Shown here: positions 1 through 6,922 of the stretch, one piece after another
Numbering within the stretch: the first letter of the stretch is position 1
How the letters are laid out: every line of letters starts with the position of its first letter
Assembly: GCA_021817025.1 (NCBI GenBank)
Contig: JAKAWF010000020.1
Location: 1-23,869 of the forward strand
Length of the DNA: 23,869 nucleotides
Source: a bacterium
GTDB taxonomy: Bacteria; Chloroflexota; Dormibacteria; UBA8260; Bog-877
Direction: 5' to 3'
Program-made: the position numbers and the translations under genes
Notes under the pieces: generated by a model
Seen by the model: the letters and a program-made list of their open reading frames with translations, nothing else
Database searches by the model: none
What the model was told of the DNA's origin: nothing

Positions 1-440
1 ATCTCGGCCCCGCCATCCTGCTCCTCGCCTCCCCGCCCGCTGGCTCCCGCATCGGCGCACCGCCTCCTACCGCAGTCGCACAAGGGTTCCGCTCCCAGCC
101 GAGCACCCTCCGCACAGACGGTGCGTGCGGAGACGCTGAACATGAGCGCCTGGGCGGGGCTCAGGGCGCGACGGGGGATCGGCTCGCAGGGCCGATCGAT
201 GGCGTCGGCTCGGCGGCCGAAGACGTCGTTGAGGCTGCCGGTGCTGATCTGGGCCAAGAACGTCGCCGCAAAGGCCGGCAGGAGCCGTCGCCACCACCCC
301 TTGGAAGGGCTGCCGGCCTGCTGGGCCGCGCTCCAGCCGGCCATCCCCGTGAGCGCCGTGCAGGCCGCGGCGGGACCGGGACGGGCGACCGCCGCGAAGC
401 CTCCGGCGAGCCGGCGGAGGCGCGGACTTGTCATGCTCAC
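1..440 (-). CDS. UbiA-family prenyltransferase, N-terminal part (runs off window, possibly broken)
   Basis: UbiA-superfamily membrane enzymes transfer polyprenyl groups to aromatic or other acceptors, for example in quinone, heme or lipid synthesis. The reading frame from GTG 440 (or ATG 434) has an N-terminal ARPGPAAACTALTG segment, a hydrophobic stretch, and NDVFGRRADAIDRP followed by PIPRRALSPAQAL at about residues 71-99. This matches the family's NDxxDxxxD prenyl-diphosphate site and the following RPxxPIP segment. The middle Asp of the motif is Gly75. After about residue 104 the frame stays open to the window edge but becomes Arg/Gly/Cys-rich and no longer looks like a membrane protein. 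The change coincides with an inverted repeat at 108-132. The gene is divergent from hemE, with about 30 bp between starts. The family call is firm; the substrate is unknown, and the 5' gene end may be a pseudogene or an assembly junction. Confidence 0.6.
   Translation of the reverse strand, partial: MSMTSPRLRRLAGGFAAVARPGPAAACTALTGMAGWSAAQQAGSPSKGWWRRLLPAFAATFLAQISTGSLNDVFGRRADAIDRPCEPIPRRALSPAQALMFSVSARTVCAEGARLGAEPLCDCGRRRCADAGASGRGGEEQDGGAE
108..132. repeat. Short inverted repeat at the point where UbiA similarity ends
   Basis: CTCCGCAC (108-115) and its perfect complement GTGCGGAG (125-132) flank a 9-nt loop. It lies where the UbiA-like reading frame stops looking like UbiA. Short inverted repeats are typical sites of inversion or of fold-back chimeric joins; which applies here is not known. 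Confidence 0.5.
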
Positions 441-454
441 CCGGTCTTGCTCAT
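437..454 (-). other. Five-codon ORF (MSKTG) overlapping the UbiA-like start
   Basis: The best Shine-Dalgarno on this strand, GGAGAGGG at 466-459, sits 4 nt before ATG 454, not before the UbiA-frame GTG 440. ATG 454 reads five codons and stops at TGA 439-437, which overlaps GTG 440 as GTGA. It could be a coupling leader peptide. Alternatively it marks a one-base frameshift, so that the original UbiA protein began here. The sequence alone cannot decide. Confidence 0.3.
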
Positions 455-469
455 GTCGCCCTCTCCACC

Positions 470-1531
470 ATGACCGCCGCCCGCGTGCTGGCCGCCACCC
501 GCCGGGAGCGAGCGGACTGCACCCCGGTCTGGTTCATGCGCCAGGCCGGAAGGTCCCTGCCGGAGTACCGCGCACTTCGCCAACGGCTGAGCCTGATGGA
601 GATGGTGCACCGCCCGGAACTCTGCGCCGAGGTGACCTGCATGCCTGTCGACCTGTTGGGGGTGGATGCCGCCGTGCTGTTTGCGGACATCATGCTGCCG
701 CTGGAGGGCATGGGCATACCCTTCGCGATCCAGGAGGGCGCGGGACCGGTGGTGGAGGACCCGATTCGGAGCCGCGCCCAGGTGCAACGGATCCGGGTCC
801 TGGCCGCCGAGGAGGCGACTCCCTACCTGTTCTCGGCGATCCGCCTGGCCCGGGCGCAACTTGGCGAACGGGCGGCCCTGATCGGGTTCGCCGCCTCTCC
901 CTTCACCCTCGCCTGCTACCTGGTGGAGGGCCACGGCTCACGGGACTATCCCCGTGTGCGGGCGCTGATGCGCGGTCAACCAGCGCTCTGGCACCAGCTC
1001 ATGGCCACCCTCACCGAGGTTCTCGCCCGCTACCTCGTGGCCCAGGCCGGGGCGGGAGTGCAGCTGGTGCAGGTCTTCGACAGCTGGGTCGGGGTCCTGG
1101 ACGCCGTCTCCTTCCAGCGCCAGGTGGCTCCCCATCTGGCCCGCCTCTTCGCGGCGCTGGCGCCGACTGTCCCGGCCCTCTACTTCTCCACCGGGTCGGC
1201 CCACCTGCTGGCCGGAATCGCCAGCACCGGCGCTCCCGGAGTGTCGGTGGACTGGCGCCTACCCCTCGGCCGAGCCTGGCGCCGGCTGGGCCGTGACCGC
1301 TTCATCCAGGGCAATCTGGACCCGGCCCTGGTGCTGTGCCCATGGGACGTGCTCAAGCCCGCTGCGGAGGCGGTCCTGAAGGAGGCTGGCGGTCGGCCAG
1401 GGCACATTTTCAATCTCGGCCACGGGGTCCTGCCCGACTCCGACCCGGATCAGCTGCGCCGCCTGGTGGATTTGGTCCACTCCTTCGGCCTGGGGGCAGC
1501 TGGTGACCCCGGGGACCGCGAGGGGGGTTGA
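470..1531 (+). CDS. hemE: Uroporphyrinogen decarboxylase
   Basis: HemE removes four carboxyl groups from uroporphyrinogen III to give coproporphyrinogen III in cytosolic heme synthesis. The 353-residue protein has the usual length and the family signatures in order: CTPVWFMRQAGRSLPEYR near the N-terminus (substrate-binding Arg24 and Arg28), VLFADIMLPLEGMGIPF carrying the catalytic Asp, LIGFAASPFTLACYLVEG, QVFDSWVGVLD, SVDW, QGNLDP, and GHIFNLGHGVLPDSDP with the conserved His. ATG 470 is chosen because conserved sequence starts within about 15 residues; an upstream in-frame start at 428 would add an unconserved extension lying in the divergent UbiA gene. No Shine-Dalgarno is visible before 470. 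Its TGA stop overlaps the -35-like TTGACC of the next promoter. Confidence 0.96.
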   Translation: MTAARVLAATRRERADCTPVWFMRQAGRSLPEYRALRQRLSLMEMVHRPELCAEVTCMPVDLLGVDAAVLFADIMLPLEGMGIPFAIQEGAGPVVEDPIRSRAQVQRIRVLAAEEATPYLFSAIRLARAQLGERAALIGFAASPFTLACYLVEGHGSRDYPRVRALMRGQPALWHQLMATLTEVLARYLVAQAGAGVQLVQVFDSWVGVLDAVSFQRQVAPHLARLFAALAPTVPALYFSTGSAHLLAGIASTGAPGVSVDWRLPLGRAWRRLGRDRFIQGNLDPALVLCPWDVLKPAAEAVLKEAGGRPGHIFNLGHGVLPDSDPDQLRRLVDLVHSFGLGAAGDPGDREGG

Positions 1532-1557
1532 CCGGGGCCACCCGGATAGGTTAGGGT
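1528..1557 (+). promoter_or_regulatory. Sigma-70-type promoter for the cell-wall hydrolase pair
   Basis: TTGACC (1528-1533) and TAGGGT (1552-1557) are separated by 18 nt, leaving a leader of roughly 30 nt before ATG 1594. The -35 begins inside the hemE stop codon region. This is the clearest two-box promoter in the window. Confidence 0.55.
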
Positions 1558-1593
1558 CCCCCCTGGTAAAGGTCGCGCTATGTGGGAGGACAG

Positions 1594-2568
1594 ATGCGCG
1601 GAGCCCGATTGATTCGGCATGCCTCGCTTGCGCTCGCTATGGCCAGCGCGGTCTGGGTCTCAGCGGTTATGGGGCCTGGTCCGGCGGCTTCCGCCAAGCA
1701 GGGAACGGCCGCGAACAGCACCCAGCTGACCAGTCTGCTCAACCAGCTCAAGGCCGAGGGAGACCTCGCGGCTCAGAGCCAGGTGAAGGCGCTCCTGGTC
1801 AAGGTGGAGGCTGAGCAGACCTATCTGCAGCAGCTGAACCAGCATCTGGCCTCGGACCAGGAGACGGCCGCGGTCCTGCAGGAGCAGCTGGCGGCCGATC
1901 GCAACGCCCTCACCAACCTGGTCAGCACCGCCTACGTGGACGGGAACGGCAGCCAGGCGGTGGCGGACGCGCTGGCGGCGCCCAGCCTGTCCAAGTTCTT
2001 GAGCAGCACCACCCTGCCGGCGGCGATCGCATCGCAGGTGGCCGGTCTGGTCGGCAATATGCAGCACGACCAGCAGGTGGTCAGCGCCGACACCAAGCAG
2101 CTGATGGTCGACGAGAGCCAGGCCATGGCGGTGCAGCAGCAGTTGGGAGCACAGTCGCAGCAGGTGCTGGCGGCGCTCTCAAACCTGCAGCCTGCCAGCG
2201 GCGGTGGTGGTGGCGGCGGCGGCGGCGGCAGTTGGACCTTCGCCTACGGCGACTGCACCTGGTACGTGGCCACCCAGCGCAAGGTCACCTGGGGCGGCAA
2301 CGCCTACCAGTGGTGGGCCAATGCCGCCGCCGCGGGCTACTCCGAGGGGCAGGCACCCAAGGTGGGGTCGATCGTGGTCTGGGGGCAGGACGTCCCCGGC
2401 TACAGCTACAGCTACGGGCATGTGGCCTATGTGCAGGCGGTGCAGGGCAACCAGTTCGAGGTTTCGGAGATGAATTTCGGCGCCCCGGGGGGCGGGTGGG
2501 ATCGGGTCGACTATCGCTGGGTGACGGATGGCGCAGGGTACCTGGGCTTCATATACGGCCCGGGTTGA
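1594..2568 (+). CDS. Secreted coiled-coil CHAP-domain peptidoglycan hydrolase
   Basis: CHAP domains are cysteine amidases or endopeptidases that cut peptidoglycan outside the cell. The 324-residue protein has an N-terminal signal peptide (Arg-rich start, then a hydrophobic Ala/Val segment to about residue 33). A Gln/Leu-rich coiled-coil-like region follows to about 190. Next comes a run of ten glycines (residues 203-212, bases 2200-2229), and then the CHAP domain to the end. Catalytic candidates are Cys221 in GDCTWYV, His276 in YGHVAYV and the Glu292/Asn294 region in SEMNF. ATG 1594 follows GGAGGA by 3 nt; the in-frame GTG 1582 would overlap that site. The layout resembles PcsB-type division hydrolases with a coiled-coil regulator. 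It is followed without a gap by a lytic transglycosylase-like gene. Confidence 0.93.
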   Translation: MRGARLIRHASLALAMASAVWVSAVMGPGPAASAKQGTAANSTQLTSLLNQLKAEGDLAAQSQVKALLVKVEAEQTYLQQLNQHLASDQETAAVLQEQLAADRNALTNLVSTAYVDGNGSQAVADALAAPSLSKFLSSTTLPAAIASQVAGLVGNMQHDQQVVSADTKQLMVDESQAMAVQQQLGAQSQQVLAALSNLQPASGGGGGGGGGGSWTFAYGDCTWYVATQRKVTWGGNAYQWWANAAAAGYSEGQAPKVGSIVVWGQDVPGYSYSYGHVAYVQAVQGNQFEVSEMNFGAPGGGWDRVDYRWVTDGAGYLGFIYGPG

Positions 2569-3169
2569 GCTGAGGCTGGGACCCAAGGTCTCAGCCCAGC
2601 GCCGCTCGCTGCCGTTGCTGGCCAGCCGCCTGCACTGGATCGTCGCCGCGGGCGTGGTGCTGGCTTCGGTGCCGCTGTTGGGAGTCCTCACCATGAGCGG
2701 TGCGCGCGGCCCCGTGGCGAAGGCGCCGGCCGCCATCGGGCAGATCGCCAGTCAGGCCAGCAACATCCTCTCGCCGACCAGCTACGAGATCACGATGCCG
2801 CTCCAGGTGGCGCAGGTGACCCCTCCGCCACCACCGCTGACCGCCGCCCCCGCGGCCGGGCCGGCCTACGGCAACAGTTTCTGGCAGCCCGTGGCCGAGC
2901 CCCCGGTCGGGACCATCAAGCAGATCATCTGGGCGGCCGCCCAGAAGTACAACGTCTCCTACAGCTGGCTCATCTCCGTGGCGGAGTGTGAGTCTGGTCT
3001 CGATCCCGTGGACGTGAACCGCTCGTCAGGCGCCAGCGGCCTGTTCCAGTTCATGCCCGCCACCTTCTACGGACATGGCGGCACCGACATCTGGAACCCC
3101 ACCCAGCAGGCCAACATCGCCGCCAAGATGTTCTCGATCGGCGAGTCCGGGGAGTGGGTCTGCAAGTAA
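2528..3169 (+). CDS. Membrane-anchored or secreted SLT-type lytic transglycosylase
   Basis: SLT-fold enzymes cleave the MurNAc-GlcNAc bond of peptidoglycan. The 213-residue product has one hydrophobic segment at about residues 37-55 (signal or anchor), a Pro/Ala-rich linker, and a C-terminal lysozyme-like domain. There, VAECESGLDP carries the probable catalytic Glu155, followed by GASGLFQFMPATF and a NPTQQANIAAKM helix, all typical of SLT domains. ATG 2528 overlaps the end of the CHAP gene by 41 bp, consistent with translational coupling. No good Shine-Dalgarno supports the exact start, so it could lie somewhat downstream. The pair probably acts on the same wall. VirB1-type T4SS accessory enzymes share this fold, but a link to the T4SS-like genes 5 kb away is only a possibility. 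Confidence 0.88.
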   Translation: MAQGTWASYTARVELRLGPKVSAQRRSLPLLASRLHWIVAAGVVLASVPLLGVLTMSGARGPVAKAPAAIGQIASQASNILSPTSYEITMPLQVAQVTPPPPPLTAAPAAGPAYGNSFWQPVAEPPVGTIKQIIWAAAQKYNVSYSWLISVAECESGLDPVDVNRSSGASGLFQFMPATFYGHGGTDIWNPTQQANIAAKMFSIGESGEWVCK

Positions 3170-3180
3170 GCTGAGAGCTG

Positions 3181-3399
3181 ATGGGACTGCTGACGCGGTG
3201 GCTGCTGAGCCGAAGGTGGCAGGACTCCCGTCTGCGCCAGGAGGCTGCCGGGATCGTGCTCCTGCTGGGATCGTTCTTCGGGCACCAGCCGCCCCACATA
3301 GATCCGCTGCCCACGGTGATCGGGACACCGTTCGGTGACGACCCGGATGTCGGCGCTCCGATGGCGACGCCCCCTGGAGATGGGGCCCGTCCGACCTAG
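3181..3399 (+). CDS. Possible small ORF of unknown function in a 260-bp spacer
   Basis: The stretch 3170-3429 holds no recognisable gene. ATG 3181 opens a 72-codon frame whose first half has G/C-rich third positions and one short hydrophobic segment (AAGIVLLLGSFFG). The rest is Pro/Gly/Asp-rich and not protein-like. A weak GAGAG precedes the start. Its TAG stop is part of the TAGAAT -10 box of the next gene. I do not recognise it; it may be spurious. Confidence 0.22.
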   Translation: MGLLTRWLLSRRWQDSRLRQEAAGIVLLLGSFFGHQPPHIDPLPTVIGTPFGDDPDVGAPMATPPGDGARPT

Positions 3400-3402
3400 A
3401 AT
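3397..3402 (+). promoter_or_regulatory. -10 box TAGAAT upstream of the M20 hydrolase
   Basis: TAGAAT lies 6 nt before an in-frame GTG at 3409 and 28 nt before ATG 3430. Transcription from it would begin at about the GTG, so the gene could be leaderless from 3409. Alternatively it could start at ATG 3430, which has GGAG at 3419-3422. No convincing -35 is seen. Confidence 0.4.
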
Positions 3403-3429
3403 CTATTCGTGCACCATCGGAGTGAGTCG

Positions 3430-4578
3430 ATGGACCTGCCCGCCGTTCAACGGTGGCTCGACCAGCGCCAACCCCTCTGGGCGGAGATGCTCGAGGAGCT
3501 GGTACGGATCGAGTCGCCAAGTGGCAATGCCAGCGCCATCGAGCGCTGCGGCGAAGCGGTGGCCGGCTGGGGCCGGCGGCTGCTCAAGCCGCGGCGGCTC
3601 GAGCTGGGATCCGCGCAGGGCGTGCCTCATCTGATCATGCGGGCGGGGGAGGGGGAAGCGCCCGGAGTGGTGCTGCTGGCCCACCTCGACACGGTCTGGG
3701 AACTCGGCTCGTTCCAGCCCCTCTTCCAGGTGAGTGACGGACGGGCGAGCGGACCTGGCGTGTTCGACATGAAGGGGGGGGTGGTGATCGCCGTGGCCGC
3801 CCTGGCCGCCCTTGGGGATGCGGGAGCGGCGATACCACAAGTGACGTTGCTTTGCACCGGTGACGAGGAGGTGGGCAGTGCCGCGTCCCGCCGCCTGATC
3901 GAGAAGGAGGCGAGCCGGAGCACCGCGGTGCTGGTGCTCGAGGCCGCCTTCGGGAAGGCCGTCAAGGTCGCCCGCAAGGGCGTCGGCACTTATCACCTCC
4001 GGATGCTGGGCCGGGCCGCCCATGCCGGGCTGGAGCCGGAGCTGGGCGTCAACGCGGTGGTTGAGCTGGCCGGCCTGGTGAGCCAGGTCTCCTCGCTCGC
4101 CAGGCCCGAGCTGGGGACCACGGTGACCCCCACCGTCCTTCAGGGCGGCCACCGGACCAACGTGGTTCCCGCCGAGGCCGAGCTGGCCGTGGACGTGCGC
4201 TTCGCGACGGTCGCCGAGGCGGAGCGGGTCGACCACGGGATCCACCACCTGCGCCCGGAGCATGGCGAGGCGACGCTGGAGGTGACCGGTGGTGCCAACC
4301 GGCCTCCCCTGGAGCCCGGCGCCTCGGCTGCCCTGTTCAAGATCGCGACCGGGGTGGCGGCAAGCTTGGGATGGCCGCCGCTGCAGGGCACCGTCGTCGG
4401 GGGCGGCAGCGATGGCAACTTCACCGCCGCCTTGGGGGTGCCGACCCTGGATGGCCTGGGGGCGGTGGGCGGCAACGCCCACGCTGAGGGCGAGTGGGTT
4501 TCGCTCAGCTCCCTGGCCGCCCGTGCGGCTCTGCTGGCGGGCTGTATCGAGACCCTTGGACGGGAGGTGCCCAGATGA
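3430..4578 (+). CDS. M20-family zinc metallopeptidase/deacylase (glutamate carboxypeptidase-like)
   Basis: M20 enzymes are cytosolic di-zinc hydrolases acting on peptides, N-acyl amino acids or N-succinyl compounds. The 382-residue protein shows the complete metal and catalytic set: His85 in LLAHLDTV, Asp113 in GVFDMKGG, Glu146-Glu147 in TGDEEVGS, Glu171 in LEAAF and His351 in GNAHAEGEWV. The lid-domain segment VGTYHLRMLGRAAHAG is also clear. ATG 3430 follows GGAG by 7 nt; GTG 3409 is an alternative start seven codons earlier. The stop overlaps the next start (ATGA, 4575-4578), so it is translationally coupled to an OSBS/N-acylamino acid racemase. That pairing suggests N-acyl (perhaps N-succinyl) amino acid hydrolysis. 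The substrate is not proven by sequence. Confidence 0.92.
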   Translation: MDLPAVQRWLDQRQPLWAEMLEELVRIESPSGNASAIERCGEAVAGWGRRLLKPRRLELGSAQGVPHLIMRAGEGEAPGVVLLAHLDTVWELGSFQPLFQVSDGRASGPGVFDMKGGVVIAVAALAALGDAGAAIPQVTLLCTGDEEVGSAASRRLIEKEASRSTAVLVLEAAFGKAVKVARKGVGTYHLRMLGRAAHAGLEPELGVNAVVELAGLVSQVSSLARPELGTTVTPTVLQGGHRTNVVPAEAELAVDVRFATVAEAERVDHGIHHLRPEHGEATLEVTGGANRPPLEPGASAALFKIATGVAASLGWPPLQGTVVGGGSDGNFTAALGVPTLDGLGAVGGNAHAEGEWVSLSSLAARAALLAGCIETLGREVPR

Positions 4579-5705
4579 ACTCGGTCGAGCTTCCGGCGCT
4601 GCCGGTGGAGCGCGCCCGCCTCCGGGTCGTGGCTCTGCCCCTGGTATCTCCCTTCACCACCAGCTTCGGGACGCAGACACAGCGGCGCGCCCTCTTGGTC
4701 GAGCTCTTCGGTGGGGGCCTGAGGGGCGTGGGCGAATGTGCGGCGGGAGTGGACCCCGGCTATTCGTACGAGACCCTGGCCTCGGCCACCGAGGCCCTGC
4801 GGCGGCACATCATCCCCTCCATCCTGGGCCGTCCGGCGGCCAGCCCCTCCGAGCAGTCCGGGCGCTGGGCCTGGGTCCGCGGCCACAACATGGCCAAGGC
4901 GGCGGCCGAGATGGCGCTGCTCGACCAGGCGGGGCAGGCGGCCGGACTCAGCCTGGCGACGATCCTGGGCGGGGTCAAGCCGCGGATCCCCAGCGGGGTG
5001 AGCATCGGGATCCAGGCCTCGTTGGAGGCGACTCTGAGCGCGATCGAGGGGTACCTCGCCCAGGGGTACCAGCGCATCAAGCTCAAGTGCAAGCCCGGCT
5101 ACGACCTGCAGCTGGCCAAGGCGGTGCGGGAGCGCTTTCCGACCACCGCGCTGATGATGGACGCCAACAGCGCCTACACGCTGGCGGACGCGGAGCGGCT
5201 GCGCCAGCTGGATGAGTTCGACCTGATGATGATCGAGCAGCCGCTGGCCCACGACGACCTGATCGACCACGCGGCTCTCCAGGCCCAGATCAGGACCTCC
5301 GTCTGCCTCGACGAGAGCGTCGAGTCGCTGGCCGACCTGCGGGCGGCGGTTCTCCTCCGATCGGGACGCATCCTCAACATCAAGGCAGGTCGGGTGGCCG
5401 GGCTGCTCCCGGCCCGGGAGATCCACGACGCCTGTGTCGAGGCTGGGTGGCCGGTCTGGTGCGGGGGCATGCTGGAGACGGGGATCGGCCGAGCGGCCAA
5501 CCTGGCCCTCGCCTCGCTTCCAGGGTTCACGCTGCCGGGAGACACGTCCGCCAGCGACCGCTATTTCCAGCGCGACATCCTGGAAGATCCATTCGTCCTG
5601 GCGGCGGATGGGACGCTTCCGGTCCCAACCGGTCCCGGCCTCGGCGTCGCCATCGACTGGGCCCGGTTGGACGAGGTCACCGTCCATCTGGAAGAGGTGG
5701 CCTGA
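4575..5705 (+). CDS. menC: o-Succinylbenzoate synthase / N-succinylamino acid racemase (enolase superfamily)
   Basis: The enzyme abstracts an alpha proton from a carboxylate, giving either o-succinylbenzoate for menaquinone or racemised N-acylamino acids. In 376 residues it has the muconate-lactonizing subgroup features: the KxK pair Lys169/Lys171 in IKLKCKPG, metal ligands Asp196 (MDANSAYT), Glu221 (IEQPL) and Asp246 (LDESV), and Lys270 in NIKAGRV. The C-terminal CGGMLETGIGRAANLALA is followed by a LPGDTSAS segment typical of the OSBS/NSAR family. ATG 4575 has GGGAGGTG upstream and overlaps the M20 stop. No other men gene is visible here. Coupling to an M20 hydrolase favours an NSAR role or dual function over a purely menaquinone role, so the symbol marks the family only. 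Confidence 0.9.
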   Translation: MNSVELPALPVERARLRVVALPLVSPFTTSFGTQTQRRALLVELFGGGLRGVGECAAGVDPGYSYETLASATEALRRHIIPSILGRPAASPSEQSGRWAWVRGHNMAKAAAEMALLDQAGQAAGLSLATILGGVKPRIPSGVSIGIQASLEATLSAIEGYLAQGYQRIKLKCKPGYDLQLAKAVRERFPTTALMMDANSAYTLADAERLRQLDEFDLMMIEQPLAHDDLIDHAALQAQIRTSVCLDESVESLADLRAAVLLRSGRILNIKAGRVAGLLPAREIHDACVEAGWPVWCGGMLETGIGRAANLALASLPGFTLPGDTSASDRYFQRDILEDPFVLAADGTLPVPTGPGLGVAIDWARLDEVTVHLEEVA

Positions 5706-5718
5706 ACGGGATGTTCCC

Positions 5719-5793
5719 ATGAAGCCGCTTCTGCTCGAAGTGATCCCGCTCGACGATCCCCCCCGGTTCGGCGGACGACGCGAGCGTGAGTAG
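5719..5793 (+). CDS. Possible 24-residue peptide upstream of an unknown gene
   Basis: ATG 5719 opens a short frame beginning MKPLLLEVIPLDDPPRFGG and ending RRERE. It starts 13 nt after the racemase stop and overlaps the next GTG start by 8 nt. Third positions are mostly G/C and the reading looks protein-like, but no family is recognised. It may be a small protein, a coupling leader, or chance. Confidence 0.35.
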   Translation: MKPLLLEVIPLDDPPRFGGRRERE

Positions 5794-6418
5794 CGTGGTG
5801 GTGGTGGGAGACGTGGAGCTGGTCCAGCGCGCGCGCCAGCTGCTGCCCTCCTTCGAGATCATGGGCGTCACGGAGAGCCCTGAGCTGGGCGACCCCATCA
5901 CCAGCCTGGCCCTGATCCGGCGCCTCATCGAGGGCGGGCACACGCCGGATGCCGTGGTCTTCGCCGCCGTGCCCGGCTTCACCCTGCTGAGCCAGCTGCC
6001 CCACTTCTCCGCCAGCCGTTGCTTTGTCCATCCGGGGGCGACCATCTGGCCCGCGGCCACCCTCCAGTGGATGATCGAGGCCACCGGAATGACCCTGATC
6101 CCGAGCCTGGAGGCGCTTCCGGTCGCCCTCCTGGGCAGGGGCGGGCTGTCGGATTCCACCTCCGAGGCAGAGGGACATCCGGCTCCCCGGGGTGCTGCCG
6201 CGCCCGCCGCCCCCGCCAGGGAGGAGACGCCGGCTGGTCAGGATTACCAGTGGGCCAACGAGACGCCGGTGCAAGTGCCGCCGGCTCCGGTCTCACTGGA
6301 CCGGGAGCCGGCCCGTTCTGAACCCCAGGTGATCGACGCCGGCCCGGCCCCCACCCCCCAGGAGACGGCCTACCTGCCGACCGACCTGCTGCGACCGCTT
6401 CGGCCCCGGAGCGGCTGA
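5786..6418 (+). CDS. Unrecognised 210-residue protein with receiver-like N-terminal domain
   Basis: No family is recognised with confidence. The first 120 residues read as a compact alpha/beta domain: SVVVVGDVELVQRARQLL, then alternating hydrophobic strands (DAVVFAAVPGF, GMTLIPSLEALPVALL). This is reminiscent of atypical receiver or CpaE N-terminal domains, though the usual phosphorylation Asp pattern is not evident. The last 80 residues are Pro/Ala/Glu-rich and probably disordered. GTG 5786 overlaps the preceding short ORF; another gene follows after only 6 nt, so the run 5719-6832 is probably one transcript. Possible roles include regulation or localisation, but none is supported directly. 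Confidence 0.75.
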   Translation: MSSVVVVGDVELVQRARQLLPSFEIMGVTESPELGDPITSLALIRRLIEGGHTPDAVVFAAVPGFTLLSQLPHFSASRCFVHPGATIWPAATLQWMIEATGMTLIPSLEALPVALLGRGGLSDSTSEAEGHPAPRGAAAPAAPAREETPAGQDYQWANETPVQVPPAPVSLDREPARSEPQVIDAGPAPTPQETAYLPTDLLRPLRPRSG

Positions 6419-6424
6419 GGCGGC

Positions 6425-6832
6425 ATGCCCAACTTTTCAATGCGCCGCAGATCCACCAGCCCGCAGCTCGGGGAGCGCCTCCGGTCCGAGCTCCAGCGGG
6501 CGCTCGCCATCATTGACGACGCGGCCATGACCGGCAACCTGACCCGGCTCGGGCAGGCCTTCGCGGGAGACGCTCTGAGTGAGGTCAGGGCTCGCTTCAG
6601 CGCCTATCAGATGGCCGGCATCCAGGTCAGCCCCTTCCGCGAGTCGCTCCACCTGGAGGTGGGCCGGGAGGCGGCCCCGAGCGGACCGAGGGCGCGCGTC
6701 CGCTACCGGGACCGGACCAGCTTCCTGTGCACCGGAGCCGCCCCCACCAGCGCCAACGACGCGGTTCAAGTGGTGCTCGCTTTCGACGACTCCAAGGAGC
6801 CCTGGCGGATCGTCTCCATCGTGGAGGAGTGA
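6425..6832 (+). CDS. Unknown 135-residue protein, possibly NTF2-like/IMS-like fold
   Basis: The small soluble protein has a basic N-terminal tail. An amphipathic helix follows (LGERLRSELQRALAIIDDAAM), then GNLTRLGQAFAGDALSEVRA, and then beta-rich segments (ARVRYRDRTSFL, AVQVVLAFDD, PWRIVSIVEE). The helix-then-curved-sheet pattern, ending in a WRI strand, resembles NTF2-like or ARC6 IMS-type domains, but I cannot assign a family. GAGG at 6417-6420 lies 4 nt before ATG 6425, and the gene follows its neighbour by 6 nt. Confidence 0.7.
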   Translation: MPNFSMRRRSTSPQLGERLRSELQRALAIIDDAAMTGNLTRLGQAFAGDALSEVRARFSAYQMAGIQVSPFRESLHLEVGREAAPSGPRARVRYRDRTSFLCTGAAPTSANDAVQVVLAFDDSKEPWRIVSIVEE

Positions 6833-6841
6833 GCCGCCCCG

Positions 6842-6850
6842 TGATAGTCT
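6842..6850 (+). promoter_or_regulatory. Extended -10 promoter for the acidic SH3-like protein
   Basis: TGATAGTCT provides a TGn extended -10 element with TAGTCT at 6845-6850. It predicts a leader of about 65 nt before ATG 6923 that contains a small hairpin. No clear -35 is seen. Confidence 0.35.
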
Positions 6851-6888
6851 GGTCGCCGGCCCCCGCCCACCACGGGCGAGCCGTTTGA

Positions 6889-6904
6889 GCGCGATCGGTC
6901 GCGC
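6889..6904. repeat. Small hairpin in the leader of the 6923 gene
   Basis: GCGCGA, loop TCGG, TCGCGC form a perfect 6-bp stem with a 4-nt loop, 18 nt before ATG 6923. There is no U tract, so it is more likely a leader structure than a terminator. Confidence 0.4.
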
Positions 6905-6922
6905 CCCCAACAGGATGATCTA

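Noticed and set aside
121..1296. Plus-strand 391-codon frame across the start of the window
   Set aside because: It overlaps hemE in another frame and is Pro/Gly/Arg-rich without domain features.
4140..5720. 526-codon minus-strand open frame
   Set aside because: It is antisense to the M20 and OSBS/NSAR genes, whose complete motif sets fix the true strand; its composition is typical of a shadow frame.
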